Translations under genes and position numbers: made by a program | Assembly (NCBI GenBank): GCA_902560245.1 | Contig: CACELK010000001.1 | Location: 1-64,000, forward strand | Length of the DNA: 64,000 nt | Direction: 5' to 3' | Source of the DNA: an uncultured Pelagibacteraceae bacterium | Lineage (GTDB): Bacteria > Pseudomonadota > Alphaproteobacteria > Pelagibacterales > Pelagibacteraceae | Notes under the pieces: model-generated | Database searches by the model: none | The model's input: only the letters and a program-made list of their open reading frames with translations | What the model was told of the DNA's origin: nothing | In this document: positions 1-8,573 of the stretch, piece after piece | Layout of the letters: every line of letters starts with the position of its first letter | How positions within the stretch are numbered: position 1 is the first letter of the stretch

Positions 1-389
1 GTGTTTATAATTTATCAAAAATCTTAGAAAAAAAATATAACGGAAATATACCAAAAACTTTCGAGGAATTAGAAAAACTGCCAGGCGTTGGACATAAAAC
101 TGCTAGTGTAGTTATGTCTCAAGGATTTGGTTATCCGGCATTCCCTGTAGACACACATATTCATAGACTTGCTCAAAGATGGGGTTTAACAAGTGGTAAA
201 AATGTCATTCAAACTGAGAAGGACTTAAAAAGACTATTTCCAAAAAAATTTTGGAATAAACTGCATCTCCAAATAATTTATTATGGAAGAGAGTATTGTA
301 AAGCAAGAGAATGTTATGGATTAACTTGTAAAATTTGTACTACTTGTTATCCTAATAGAAAATCACCAATAAAAACAAAGAAAGCTTAA
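1..389 (+). CDS. nth: Endonuclease III, C-terminal part (5' end outside the window)
   Basis: DNA glycosylase/AP lyase of base excision repair. The reading frame is open from base 3, upstream of the first internal ATG at 114, so the gene starts before the window. The helix-hairpin-helix LPGVGHKTA is encoded at about 81-107, followed by the family signature VDTHIHR, whose Asp is the catalytic residue. The C-terminal iron-sulphur cysteines are present but oddly spaced: Cys codons at 297, 312, 327, 336 and 345 give C-x4-C-x4-C-x2-C-x2-C instead of the usual C-x6-C-x2-C-x5-C. The stop lies 2 nt before the PfkB kinase start, suggesting co-transcription. Family identity is secure; the cluster is variant. 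Confidence 0.93.
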   Translation, partial: VYNLSKILEKKYNGNIPKTFEELEKLPGVGHKTASVVMSQGFGYPAFPVDTHIHRLAQRWGLTSGKNVIQTEKDLKRLFPKKFWNKLHLQIIYYGREYCKARECYGLTCKICTTCYPNRKSPIKTKKA

Positions 390-391
390 TT

Positions 392-1324
392 ATGAAAATT
401 TTAGGAATAGGAAATGCAATTGTCGATGTTATATGCAAAGTTGATGATAATTTTATTAGTCAAAATGGTCTAACTAAAGGTACGATGAAATTAATTTTTG
501 ATGAAAACGAGTTCAAAAATTTATTATCAAGCCTTAAAATAGAAAAAACAGTTTCAGGGGGATCTGTTGCAAATTCAATAGTAGGCATATCTCAATTAGG
601 GAATGAAGTTGGATTTATTGGAAAAGTATCAGATGATGAACTTGGGAGCAAATATGAGGAAGGTTTAAAAACTGAAAATGTAGAATATTTTTACTCCAAA
701 AAAAAAGAGAAATTACCAACAGGAACATGCTTAATATTGGTTACACCAGACTCAGAAAGAACCATGTGTACATTTCTAGGTACAGCTGGAAAAATTAACG
801 AAAATGATGTTGATGCTGATGTTATTAAAAAAAGTGAAATAATATTTTTAGAGGGATATCTTTGGGATGAAGGAGATCCTAAAAAAGCATTTGATAAAGC
901 TATAGATAATGCAAATAAAGTAGCAATGTCTTTATCTGATCAGTTCTGTGTCGATAGACATAAATCACATTTTCTAGACCTAGTAAAAAATAAATTGGAT
1001 ATTACTTTTGCAAATGAGCAAGAAGTTATTTCTTTAATTGACGCTAAAAATTTTGATGAAGTTGTTTCATTTGTGAAAGAAATTAAAAAATTAGTTGTAA
1101 TTACTAGAGGAGAGAAAGGTTCAATAGCAATTTATGGAAATGAAGTTTCAGAATGTGGAATTAAGGAGAATTTAAAAATTGTTGATTTGACCGGAGCGGG
1201 TGATCTTTTTGCTGCTGGTTTTTTACATGGTTATATAAATAAATTATCTGTTAAAGAAAGTTTAGAAAAAGGAACAGAAATGTCGTCTAAAATAATTCAA
1301 AAAATAGGTGCAAGACTAGATTAA
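392..1324 (+). CDS. PfkB-family carbohydrate/nucleoside kinase (adenosine kinase-like)
   Basis: ATP-dependent sugar or nucleoside kinase of the ribokinase fold, 310 aa, the usual family length. The N-terminal substrate-binding motif GGSVANSI is at residues 56-63. The C-terminal signature DLTGAGDLFAAGF carries the anion hole and catalytic base, Asp271. The SLSDQFCVDRH stretch near residue 180 resembles alphaproteobacterial proteins annotated as adenosine kinase, but the substrate cannot be read from sequence. It follows nth by 2 nt and ends only 1 nt from the stop of the convergent ArfA-like ORF. Confidence 0.9.
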   Translation: MKILGIGNAIVDVICKVDDNFISQNGLTKGTMKLIFDENEFKNLLSSLKIEKTVSGGSVANSIVGISQLGNEVGFIGKVSDDELGSKYEEGLKTENVEYFYSKKKEKLPTGTCLILVTPDSERTMCTFLGTAGKINENDVDADVIKKSEIIFLEGYLWDEGDPKKAFDKAIDNANKVAMSLSDQFCVDRHKSHFLDLVKNKLDITFANEQEVISLIDAKNFDEVVSFVKEIKKLVVITRGEKGSIAIYGNEVSECGIKENLKIVDLTGAGDLFAAGFLHGYINKLSVKESLEKGTEMSSKIIQKIGARLD

Positions 1325-1325
1325 A

Positions 1326-1433
1326 TTATTTTTTTTTTCTTTTAAAACTACCTTTGCCTTTTTTAGGTTTTATTATTCTAGGTCTATATTTTTGAGATCC
1401 CAGATCTTTTGCTATTAAGTTTTTTTTTTTCAT
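1326..1433 (-). CDS. ArfA-like alternative ribosome-rescue microprotein (35 aa)
   Basis: I translated this small ORF directly: it begins MKKKNLIAKDLGSQKYRPRI and ends with KPKKGKGSFKRKKK. The block LGSQKYRPRI followed by KKGKGSFKRK resembles E. coli ArfA (LHDPLFRQRV, KKGKGSYMRK), the segment that recruits a release factor and sits in the empty mRNA channel of stalled ribosomes. The ATG overlaps the stop of the upstream regulator gene as ATGA, supporting translational coupling. It ends 1 nt from the convergent kinase stop. It lacks the long C-terminal tail of E. coli ArfA. A generic basic ribosome-associated peptide is the alternative. Confidence 0.6.
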   Translation of the reverse strand: MKKKNLIAKDLGSQKYRPRIIKPKKGKGSFKRKKK

Positions 1434-2026
1434 TCTATCAAATAACCTTCTTTAAAACTTAAAATAAAATGATCATCTTGAAACTTTTCTTTTATTTTTT
1501 TTCTTAATCTATATATGTGAGTTTCAACTGTGTGGGTTTCAAGGTCTGGCGAATACTTCCAAATTTCTTTCTGCAAAATTTCTATTTTTTTTGGTTCATT
1601 TTGTTTTTTTAAAAATAAGATAATATCAACTTCTTTTTCTGTTAATTTTAGTTCATCCTTATTTTTAGAAATTGTTCTTGAATTTAAATTTAAATTATAA
1701 TTTTTAACATCAATTTTTGATTGAAAGTTATATTTTTGCTTTATTAGTTGTATATTTATTTTATCTAATATTTTAAACAATTGATCGGGAAAGTGATTTA
1801 AATTTAAAATATTTCTAGCATCAATTTTAACCTTGCTTAATTTTAGATTATTATCAGGTTTTGTAATAATAGTAGTATTATTTAAATTCTTATCTTTCTC
1901 AAAATCTTTTAAAAAATCATTTATATCTTTATAATTTTTTGGATCAAAAGATAAAATATCTCGGATTTCATTTAAAATTTTATATAATTCATTAAACTGG
2001 ACAAAATTAACAATTTGTTTATTCAT
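1430..2026 (-). CDS. OmpR/PhoB-type winged-helix transcription factor with degenerate receiver domain
   Basis: 198 aa. Residues from about 118 form a transcriptional-activator winged helix: LTEKEVDIILFL, an HTH around EILQKEIWKY, then VETHIYRLRKKI and a final GYL strand, as in OmpR/PhoB regulators. The N-terminal half has receiver-like length and alternation, but I find no acidic pocket near the start and no phospho-acceptor Asp in the expected strand, where it reads TTIITKPDNN. It therefore probably acts without phosphorylation. It lies 11 nt from the divergent YkuD gene and is coupled to the ArfA-like ORF. Target genes are unknown. Confidence 0.75.
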   Translation of the reverse strand: MNKQIVNFVQFNELYKILNEIRDILSFDPKNYKDINDFLKDFEKDKNLNNTTIITKPDNNLKLSKVKIDARNILNLNHFPDQLFKILDKINIQLIKQKYNFQSKIDVKNYNLNLNSRTISKNKDELKLTEKEVDIILFLKKQNEPKKIEILQKEIWKYSPDLETHTVETHIYRLRKKIKEKFQDDHFILSFKEGYLIE

Positions 2027-2037
2027 TTATAAAACAT

Positions 2038-2526
2038 ATGATAATAAATTTAAAAAATAAAGACACTTTAATAGTTGATGATTTTAAATTTAAATGCTCC
2101 ATTGGATTGAAAGGAACCAAAAAAAATAAAGTTGAGGGAGATAAGGCAACTCCTAAAGGTTTTTTTTCAATTCAAAATTTATATTACAGACCAGACAGGG
2201 TACCTAAGCCTAAATTTCATCTTAAAATTAAAAAAATTTATCGTAATTTAGGATGGTGTAATGACCCAAAAAGTAAATTTTATAATTCTGAAATTATTAT
2301 AAATAGGAATATTAAACATGAAAAATTGTTTAGAAGAGATCACAAGTATGACTATTTTTTAGTAATTAATTATAACCCAAGAAAAACAGCTTTTCGAGGT
2401 AGTGCGATTTTTATACATTTAACAAAAAATTATAAACCTACCGCAGGGTGCATTGCTTTAAAAAAAAAAGACTTTTTAATCATGCTCAAATTAATCAAAA
2501 AGAAATCTAAAATAAGGATTAATTAA
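2038..2526 (+). CDS. YkuD-domain L,D-transpeptidase family protein
   Basis: 162 aa, essentially only the catalytic domain. The YkuD signature is IFIHLTKNYKPTAGCIAL with His127 and nucleophilic Cys138; the conserved ATPKG is at 37-41. The family forms 3-3 cross-links in peptidoglycan or attaches proteins to it. I see no signal peptide (the N-terminus is MIINLKNKDTLIV), which is common for this short alphaproteobacterial subgroup but leaves its export route unexplained. Its last 4 nt overlap the convergent yggS-like gene. Confidence 0.82.
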   Translation: MIINLKNKDTLIVDDFKFKCSIGLKGTKKNKVEGDKATPKGFFSIQNLYYRPDRVPKPKFHLKIKKIYRNLGWCNDPKSKFYNSEIIINRNIKHEKLFRRDHKYDYFLVINYNPRKTAFRGSAIFIHLTKNYKPTAGCIALKKKDFLIMLKLIKKKSKIRIN

Positions 2527-3167
2527 TCTCTTGGTCCAAAAATTTTTGAACCAATCCTTAAAAAAGTTGAGCCATATTTTATTGCTTTGATATAATCGTT
2601 TGTCATCCCCATACTTAAATCTTTTAAATTTACAATTTTTAATAAACTTTGCATCTTTTTGAAATAAATTTCTGGTTTATCATCATTTGGTGGTAGACAC
2701 ATAAGACCAATTATATTTAAGCCAAAACTTTTGGTGCAATCATAGTAAAAACTCTCAAGATCCTCAATTCTAATACCATTTTTTTGATTTTCATTTCCAA
2801 TATTTATTTGAATAAATATATTTGGCTTAAATTTTTTTTTTAGTTGTTCATTAGCAATTTTTTCTGCAAGTTTTTTCGTATCTAAAGAATGAATATAATC
2901 AAATAAAGGAATGGCAAATTTTACTTTGTTAGTTTGTAGTTTGCCAACATAATGAAGTTTAATGTTTGTAAAATCTTTCTTAATATCAGTCCATTTATTT
3001 AAAGCTTCTTGAACTTTATTTTCTCCAAAATGAACATGTCCATGATTAATTAAAGGCAATATTTTATTAAGTGGAAATGTTTTTGATATAGCAACAATTT
3101 CTGCTTTACTATTATTTGACTGTATCTCATTTTTAATTGATACTAGATTCTGAACAATATCATGCAT
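2523..3167 (-). CDS. YggS/PLPBP-family pyridoxal phosphate homeostasis protein
   Basis: 214 aa, single-domain alanine-racemase-like TIM barrel that binds PLP and buffers the B6 vitamer pool. AISKT contains the Schiff-base Lys29; HFGENKVQE follows at about 46-54. The C-terminal phosphate-binding block SMGMTNDYIKAI and STFLRIGSKIFG is intact. Its ATG abuts the ATG of the divergent ThiE-like gene inside the hexamer ATGCAT, so neither has its own leader. Confidence 0.92.
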   Translation of the reverse strand: MHDIVQNLVSIKNEIQSNNSKAEIVAISKTFPLNKILPLINHGHVHFGENKVQEALNKWTDIKKDFTNIKLHYVGKLQTNKVKFAIPLFDYIHSLDTKKLAEKIANEQLKKKFKPNIFIQINIGNENQKNGIRIEDLESFYYDCTKSFGLNIIGLMCLPPNDDKPEIYFKKMQSLLKIVNLKDLSMGMTNDYIKAIKYGSTFLRIGSKIFGPRD

Positions 3168-3707
3168 AATTTTTTAAAAATTTACTATTTTATAGATAAA
3201 TTTAATAGACAAGAAATCATAAAATTAAATCCAAATATAGCTTTAATATATAGAAATTATAGTAAAAATTTTGATTTAGAGTTAATAAGAAAGATCAAAG
3301 GATTATGTAAAAAACAAAGCAGAGAATTTTATATATCTAATAACCTCAAGATTGCTCTGAAACTTAATTTAGATGGACTTTATCTACCTGCTTTTAGAAA
3401 AAATTTAAATTATAAAAACATAACTTTAAGAAAAAATTTTAAAATAATAGGTTCTGCTCACAACATACCTGAGCTTAAAATTAAAGAAAATCAAGGTTGT
3501 GAAACAATTTTTATTTCTCCTATATTTAAAACAAATAAAAACAATTATTTATTAGATGTTAATAAATTTAATTTTATAGCAAAAAACTCTAAGAAAAAAA
3601 TAGCTGCTATTGGAGGTATAAATAGCTCAAATATAAAAAGAATTAATCTAACAAAAAGTGTTGCAATAGCATCTATAACTTGGATAAAAAAAAACCGGCC
3701 TAAATAA
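3162..3707 (+). CDS. ThiE/TenI-like thiamine phosphate synthase family protein, divergent
   Basis: 181 aa TIM-barrel protein. Family blocks are visible: KIYYFID strand 1, LDGLYLP near residue 70, GSAHNIPELKIKENQG, FISPIFKT and AAIGGI. ThiE would normally have DGVHLGQ-D and a GPIFPT-TK loop; here these read DGLYLPAF and SPIFKTNKNN, so residues that grip pyrophosphate and thiazole are changed. It may be a TenI-like or degenerate member rather than an active synthase. The stop codon lies inside the downstream terminator hairpin. Confidence 0.65.
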   Translation: MHNFLKIYYFIDKFNRQEIIKLNPNIALIYRNYSKNFDLELIRKIKGLCKKQSREFYISNNLKIALKLNLDGLYLPAFRKNLNYKNITLRKNFKIIGSAHNIPELKIKENQGCETIFISPIFKTNKNNYLLDVNKFNFIAKNSKKKIAAIGGINSSNIKRINLTKSVAIASITWIKKNRPK

Positions 3708-3722
3708 ATAGGCCGGCTTTTT
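3695..3722. terminator. Bidirectional Rho-independent terminator
   Basis: Perfect 8-bp GC-rich stem CCGGCCTA / TAGGCCGG with a 6-nt loop, flanked by A-run on the left and CTTTTT on the right, so it can terminate transcripts from both sides. It separates the ThiE-like gene from the convergent, probably highly expressed porin. Strong GC stems are rare in this window, which makes it stand out. Confidence 0.9.
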
Positions 3723-3740
3723 AATATTCTTAAGTACTAA

Positions 3741-4751
3741 CTAGAATGCGAAAGAAAGAGAAACTTCTGTTTCTTCGTATTTAGTAGCAGCACCAGCACC
3801 AGGATTGTCTGTTTCATACATTGAAACACCTATCGTCATAGCTCCCATTGTGTAAGTAGCTTGTAACGCGCTCAATTCTGTCTGAACTGCAGTAGTAGCA
3901 GATATATTATCTGTTCCTTCTTCAATTTCTGCATATGATATTGAGTAGTTGTCTTGTGCAAAACTTATACCTATACCATCACCTGATAAGTCGGCAGCTA
4001 GATCAGCAGAGTTAGTGTAGAACTCTTGATAACCAAGTGTTATTGGTCCGTTAGAGTACTTAACGTAAGCTGTTGATCTTTGAAGGTCAGAAGTTGACGT
4101 TGCGTCAGTAGTTACTTCCTCATTACCACCACCTACTGTGAAACCATATCCTGCAACTTTAACAGTATAAGCCTCACCAGATGCAGCTGCAGAAGCGTTA
4201 ATGCCACCTGCAGATACTTGAGTAGTATCACCTGCGTTAGGGTCATAAACATAAGATCCTGATATAGAAATATCTCCAATTGAGAAAGATGGAGTTCTAT
4301 AGTCAATCGCACCAGATGTTGTTGATCCACCAAATCCATGGAACACAGAAGTATGAGATGTACCATCCCATGTTTCTTCGTATGCAAATGGAAGTACGTC
4401 ATCGATAGCGTTAGCAGAAGATCCACCTACGTCAGCAAAAACGATAGTTCCTAATGAACCCATTCCTAAAGTTGCTTGCATAGATGAAGTGTTTGCGCTT
4501 CCGTCCATATCTTGAGCAGTAAAGAATGCTAATGTGAAACCATTATCTAGCTCACCACTAGCGTTGAAGTAAACGTCTGTGTCTACACCAATACCTTTAC
4601 CGTTTGAAGTTGCTGCATCAGCTTGAGAACCTTCTTGGCTAGTCCATACTATTTGAGTATCACCAGTCACAGTCATCTCAGATGCTTGAGCAGAAACAAC
4701 AGCAAGTGAACCAGCTAGTGCTGATAAACCTACTTTTTTAAAATTATTCAT
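3741..4751 (-). CDS. Outer-membrane porin
   Basis: 336 aa from the chosen start. A typical signal peptide (MNNFKKVGLSALAGSLAVV, cleaved after SAQA or nearby) is followed by an acidic, Gly/Ser/Thr-rich beta-barrel sequence ending SLSFAF, with the terminal Phe used for barrel insertion by the BAM complex. An in-frame ATG exists 27 nt upstream, but an AAGGAG ribosome site lies 7 nt before the start I chose and would be inside the longer version. Codon use is noticeably richer in G/C than neighbouring genes, consistent with high expression. It is a general diffusion porin by family; specificity is unknown. Confidence 0.88.
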   Translation of the reverse strand: MNNFKKVGLSALAGSLAVVSAQASEMTVTGDTQIVWTSQEGSQADAATSNGKGIGVDTDVYFNASGELDNGFTLAFFTAQDMDGSANTSSMQATLGMGSLGTIVFADVGGSSANAIDDVLPFAYEETWDGTSHTSVFHGFGGSTTSGAIDYRTPSFSIGDISISGSYVYDPNAGDTTQVSAGGINASAAASGEAYTVKVAGYGFTVGGGNEEVTTDATSTSDLQRSTAYVKYSNGPITLGYQEFYTNSADLAADLSGDGIGISFAQDNYSISYAEIEEGTDNISATTAVQTELSALQATYTMGAMTIGVSMYETDNPGAGAATKYEETEVSLSFAF

Positions 4752-4923
4752 AATTGTCTCCTTTTTTAAATTATTCATATGAATGCTAGGTTTTTAACAC
4801 TATTTTTTTCTGGGAATCCAATTTTTCTATATAATAAGCCATTTTTTATCTATTTGTTGCAAAAATATCACAGTAATTTAGTCTTTTGAATTAGCCATTT
4901 ATTGCGCTAAACCATCAATTGCA

Positions 4924-5523
4924 ATGAATTTTTTAAAATTTTTAAGACATTTATTAATAATATCTCTTGTTTTTTTACCTTTAAATGCGTGTAAAAAAAT
5001 TGATTGGAGCAAAGAGTATGAGGCTGATGGAAAAAAAAGAGCTAGAGAAAATGTTCAGCAAGGAAAAGGTGTAACTGCTCCTGGGGGGATTTTCAGTAAA
5101 AAAAAAGGCATGGGTGGAGGTTCTTTTGAATTTGCTTCGTCTAATGAATTATGGCGAGCAAGTTTAGATACTTTAGAATTTATGTCATTCTCAAACGTAG
5201 ATTATTCTGGTGGCCTAATAATAACAGATTGGTATACAGAAAATGAAAACGATCAATCAATTAAAATAACAATAAGATTTTTAAGTAATGAGATTAGAGC
5301 TGATGGGATTAAGGTATCTATGCACCAAAGAATCTGTGGGGCAAATAATTCGTGCGCAATATCAGAAGTTAAAAGTTCATTAAATGATGAAATAAAAAAT
5401 ACTATTTTAAGAAAAGCAACAATAATGAAAAAAGCTAGAGATGAAAAAGATCCTACAAAAAATTATAAAAATAAAAAAACAGGTAAAACAGACTGGTGTT
5501 TAGATGGTAAAGTAATTTGTTAA
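4924..5523 (+). CDS. DUF3576-type lipoprotein
   Basis: 199 aa. The N-terminus is a lipoprotein signal: a hydrophobic stretch then LPLNAC with the lipidated Cys at 23. The body carries a conserved ELWRASLDTLEFMSF block and a strand-rich region SGGLIITDWYT, matching the alphaproteobacterial DUF3576 family usually found just upstream of leuS, as here (leuS starts 53 nt downstream). Function is unknown; periplasmic envelope location is inferred from the signal. Confidence 0.78.
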   Translation: MNFLKFLRHLLIISLVFLPLNACKKIDWSKEYEADGKKRARENVQQGKGVTAPGGIFSKKKGMGGGSFEFASSNELWRASLDTLEFMSFSNVDYSGGLIITDWYTENENDQSIKITIRFLSNEIRADGIKVSMHQRICGANNSCAISEVKSSLNDEIKNTILRKATIMKKARDEKDPTKNYKNKKTGKTDWCLDGKVIC

Positions 5524-5576
5524 TTTAAAATTACTCTCAATAAAAATGACTATGAATTTTAAAAGAGAATTTTTAA

Positions 5577-8126
5577 GTGGATAGATATAATTTTAAAACT
5601 ATAGAAAGCAAATGGCAAGATTTTTGGTTTAATAATAAAACCTTTAAATCTAAAATAGATAAAAATAAAAAAAAATTTTATTGTCTTGAGATGTTTCCTT
5701 ATCCATCGGGAAAAATTCATATGGGACATGTTCGAAATTATACAATTGGAGACGTTCTGGCTCGATATAAAAAAATGCAAAATTTTAATGTTTTACATCC
5801 AATGGGATGGGATTCTTTCGGTATGCCTGCCGAAAATGCTGCAAAACAAAATAATCTAGATCCAAAAGATTGGACAAATGAAAATATATCTGTAATGAAA
5901 TCACAGTTGAAAAAACTAGGACTATCAATTGATTGGGATAGAGAAATATCTACTTGTTCCTCAGAATATTACAAGCATCAACAGCTTTTCTTTTTAGAAC
6001 TTTTCGAAAAAGGATTAGTTTACCGCAAGGAAAATTACGTTAATTGGGATCCGGTTGATGAAACTGTTCTCGCTAACGAACAAGTTATAGATGGCAAAGG
6101 GTGGAGATCTGGCGCGAAAGTTGAAAGGAAAAAGTTAAATCAATGGTTCTTTAATATATCAAAATTTTCTGAAGATTTACTAAAAGGCCTTGATGATCTT
6201 CATGAATGGCCAAAAAAAGTTAAAGTTATGCAAAAAAATTGGATTGGTAAATCCTTTGGTTGTGAAATTGATTTTAAAATCGAAGGGAATAAATCAATAG
6301 ATAAAATAAAATGTTTTACCACAAGACCAGATACTTTATTTGGATTTTCCTTTTTAGCAGTATCAATAGATCATCCTTTATCAAAATTTTACGAAAAAAA
6401 TAAAGATTTTATAAAATTTAAGGAAGAATGTTCTAAAACAGGAACCACAGAGGAATCAATTGCACAAGCTGACAAAATAGGATTTAAAACAGATTTGATC
6501 GCAGTAAATCCGCTAAGTAATAAAATTAAAGTACCAGTTTATTTTGCAAATTTTGTACTAATGGATTATGGATTTGGTGCTGTTTTTGGTTGTCCAGCTC
6601 ATGACCAAAGAGATTTAGATTTTGCCAAAAAGTATAAGTTGTCAATCACGCCTGTAGTTAAACCGTTAAACTTTAAAGGAGAATTTTCAATTAAAGATAA
6701 GGCCTTCACTGAACAAGGTATAATTTTTAATTCAGAATTTTTAAATGGTTTAAAGGTACCTGATGAGTCAATTATTAAAACAATTGAAATATTAGAAAAA
6801 AAAAAATTAGGTAGAAAAAAAATTAATTTTCGATTGAAAGATTGGGGGGTATCTAGACAAAGATATTGGGGTTGTCCTATTCCAATAGCTTATGACGAAA
6901 ATAATACCATAATAACAGTGCCAAAAAAAGATTTGCCAATAAAATTACCTGAAAAAATTAAATTAGATACTAAAGGTAATCCTCTAGATCATCAACTAGA
7001 TTGGAAAAATATTATAATTGATGGAAAGAAATGTATAAGAGAGACCGATACCTTGGATACATTTGTAGATTCTTCTTGGTATTTTTTACGATTTTGTTCC
7101 CCTGAAAATACAAAATACGGTTTTGAAGATGATGAAATAAATTATTGGATGCCGGTAGATCAATATATTGGAGGTGTTGAGCACGCAATATTACATTTGT
7201 TGTACTCAAGATTTTTCATGTATGCAATAAATTATAAAAATAAGAATTTTATTTATAAAGAACCTTTCAAAGGACTTTTTACACAAGGAATGGTTTGTCA
7301 TGAAACTTATAAAGATGAAAAAAATAATTGGATCAATCCCGATGATGTTTTTACTGAAGATGGAAAAAATTATTTTAAGAAATCTAATAAAAAAGAAAAA
7401 ATTAAGGTGGGTCCAAGCGAGTCTATGTCCAAATCAAAAAAAAACACTATAGATCCCGAAAGTATAATTGACAATTATGGTGCAGATGCAGTTAGACTTT
7501 TTATTCTGTCAGATAGCCCGCCAGAAAAGGATGTACAGTGGTCTGAGCAGGGAATGATTGCTTCATACAAATTTTTACAAAAATTTTGGATTTTGCATCA
7601 AAATATTAAAAATATTACATCAACAACCAGCAAAGAAAGCAAAATTAATTCAGAGGAACTTAAAAGTTTTACAAATCAACTTATTCAAAAAGTTACTCAA
7701 AATTTAGAAAAATTTCACTATAATGTTATTATAGCTAATTTATATGAAACATATAACTTTTTTATTAAGCATATAAATAAACCTCAAGACAAAGAAAGCC
7801 TATTAAAAAGCTATATTAAAATCCTAAAGATAATGACACCAATTGTTCCTCACTTTGCGAGCGAATGTTTAGAGAACCTGGGTGAAAAAAATGAGACGTT
7901 CTGGCCAGAGATAGATAAGAAATATCTTGTAAAAAAAAATGTTGATATAGTTTTGCAAATTAATGGCAAAAAAAGAGCTTTAATTAATAGTAAAATAAAT
8001 ATAAACGAAGAGACATTAATTAATGAGATTAAAACAAATAATTCATATAATAAATATTTAGAAAATAAAAAAATCAAAAGAAGTATTTATATTAAAGATA
8101 AATTGATTAATCTTATTCTAAAATGA
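5577..8126 (+). CDS. leuS: Leucyl-tRNA synthetase
   Basis: Class I aminoacyl-tRNA synthetase, 849 aa, charging tRNA-Leu. The HIGH-type motif is HMGH at 48-51 within [14 protein letters not shown], and the KMSKS loop is MSKSK at 617-621. The CP1 editing domain includes [11 protein letters not shown]. The start is GTG: ATGs just upstream at 5546 and 5552 are in another frame that soon stops. It overlaps lptE by 4 nt (ATGA). Confidence 0.98.
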   Translation: MDRYNFKTIESKWQDFWFNNKTFKSKIDKNKKKFYCLEMFPYPSGKIHMGHVRNYTIGDVLARYKKMQNFNVLHPMGWDSFGMPAENAAKQNNLDPKDWTNENISVMKSQLKKLGLSIDWDREISTCSSEYYKHQQLFFLELFEKGLVYRKENYVNWDPVDETVLANEQVIDGKGWRSGAKVERKKLNQWFFNISKFSEDLLKGLDDLHEWPKKVKVMQKNWIGKSFGCEIDFKIEGNKSIDKIKCFTTRPDTLFGFSFLAVSIDHPLSKFYEKNKDFIKFKEECSKTGTTEESIAQADKIGFKTDLIAVNPLSNKIKVPVYFANFVLMDYGFGAVFGCPAHDQRDLDFAKKYKLSITPVVKPLNFKGEFSIKDKAFTEQGIIFNSEFLNGLKVPDESIIKTIEILEKKKLGRKKINFRLKDWGVSRQRYWGCPIPIAYDENNTIITVPKKDLPIKLPEKIKLDTKGNPLDHQLDWKNIIIDGKKCIRETDTLDTFVDSSWYFLRFCSPENTKYGFEDDEINYWMPVDQYIGGVEHAILHLLYSRFFMYAINYKNKNFIYKEPFKGLFTQGMVCHETYKDEKNNWINPDDVFTEDGKNYFKKSNKKEKIKVGPSESMSKSKKNTIDPESIIDNYGADAVRLFILSDSPPEKDVQWSEQGMIASYKFLQKFWILHQNIKNITSTTSKESKINSEELKSFTNQLIQKVTQNLEKFHYNVIIANLYETYNFFIKHINKPQDKESLLKSYIKILKIMTPIVPHFASECLENLGEKNETFWPEIDKKYLVKKNVDIVLQINGKKRALINSKININEETLINEIKTNNSYNKYLENKKIKRSIYIKDKLINLILK

Positions 8127-8572
8127 AAAAGATATTTTTAATTCTTAGTCTAATAATTGTCACAAGCTGCGGCTATCAACCAATCTTTTCTGCAAAAGAT
8201 GCTGATTTAAATATCGAGGAAATAATTTTTGATAGTAATGATAAAATCAGTTATAAAATTAAAAATAAACTTAATTATTTAGTTTCGAAAGAAAATAATA
8301 ATAAGGTCTTCAAATTGCTACTGAAATCTGAAAGAAGAATTCTCACTTCAAGTAAAGACTCAAAAGGAGATACGCTTATTTTCAAGATGATAATAGATAC
8401 TGAAGTAGAAATTTACGAGAATGAAAAAATTTTAAAAATGAAAAATATTAGTAAAGATTTTTCTTACAAAAATAATTCAAATAAATTTGATTTAAAACAG
8501 TATGAAAAAATAGTTGAAGAGAATTTAATTGATGCAATTTATCAAGAAATAGTACTTATTTTATATAACTAA
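8123..8572 (+). CDS. lptE: LPS-assembly lipoprotein LptE-like
   Basis: 149 aa, with lipoprotein signal [20 protein letters not shown]; Cys16 is the lipidation site and CGYQP is typical of LptE. LptE plugs the LptD barrel in the outer membrane for lipopolysaccharide export. Sequence conservation in this family is low, so the call leans on the signal, size and the leuS-lptE-holA order that is common in Proteobacteria. Confidence 0.82.
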   Translation: MKKIFLILSLIIVTSCGYQPIFSAKDADLNIEEIIFDSNDKISYKIKNKLNYLVSKENNNKVFKLLLKSERRILTSSKDSKGDTLIFKMIIDTEVEIYENEKILKMKNISKDFSYKNNSNKFDLKQYEKIVEENLIDAIYQEIVLILYN

Positions 8573-8573
8573 A

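Noticed and set aside
1..389. nth as a truncated pseudogene
   Set aside because: The frame is open to the left edge from base 3, so truncation is just the window boundary.
4133..4426. 97-aa minus-strand reading frame inside the porin
   Set aside because: It lies in another frame of the porin, is rich in Leu/His/Met from shifted reading and has no family features.
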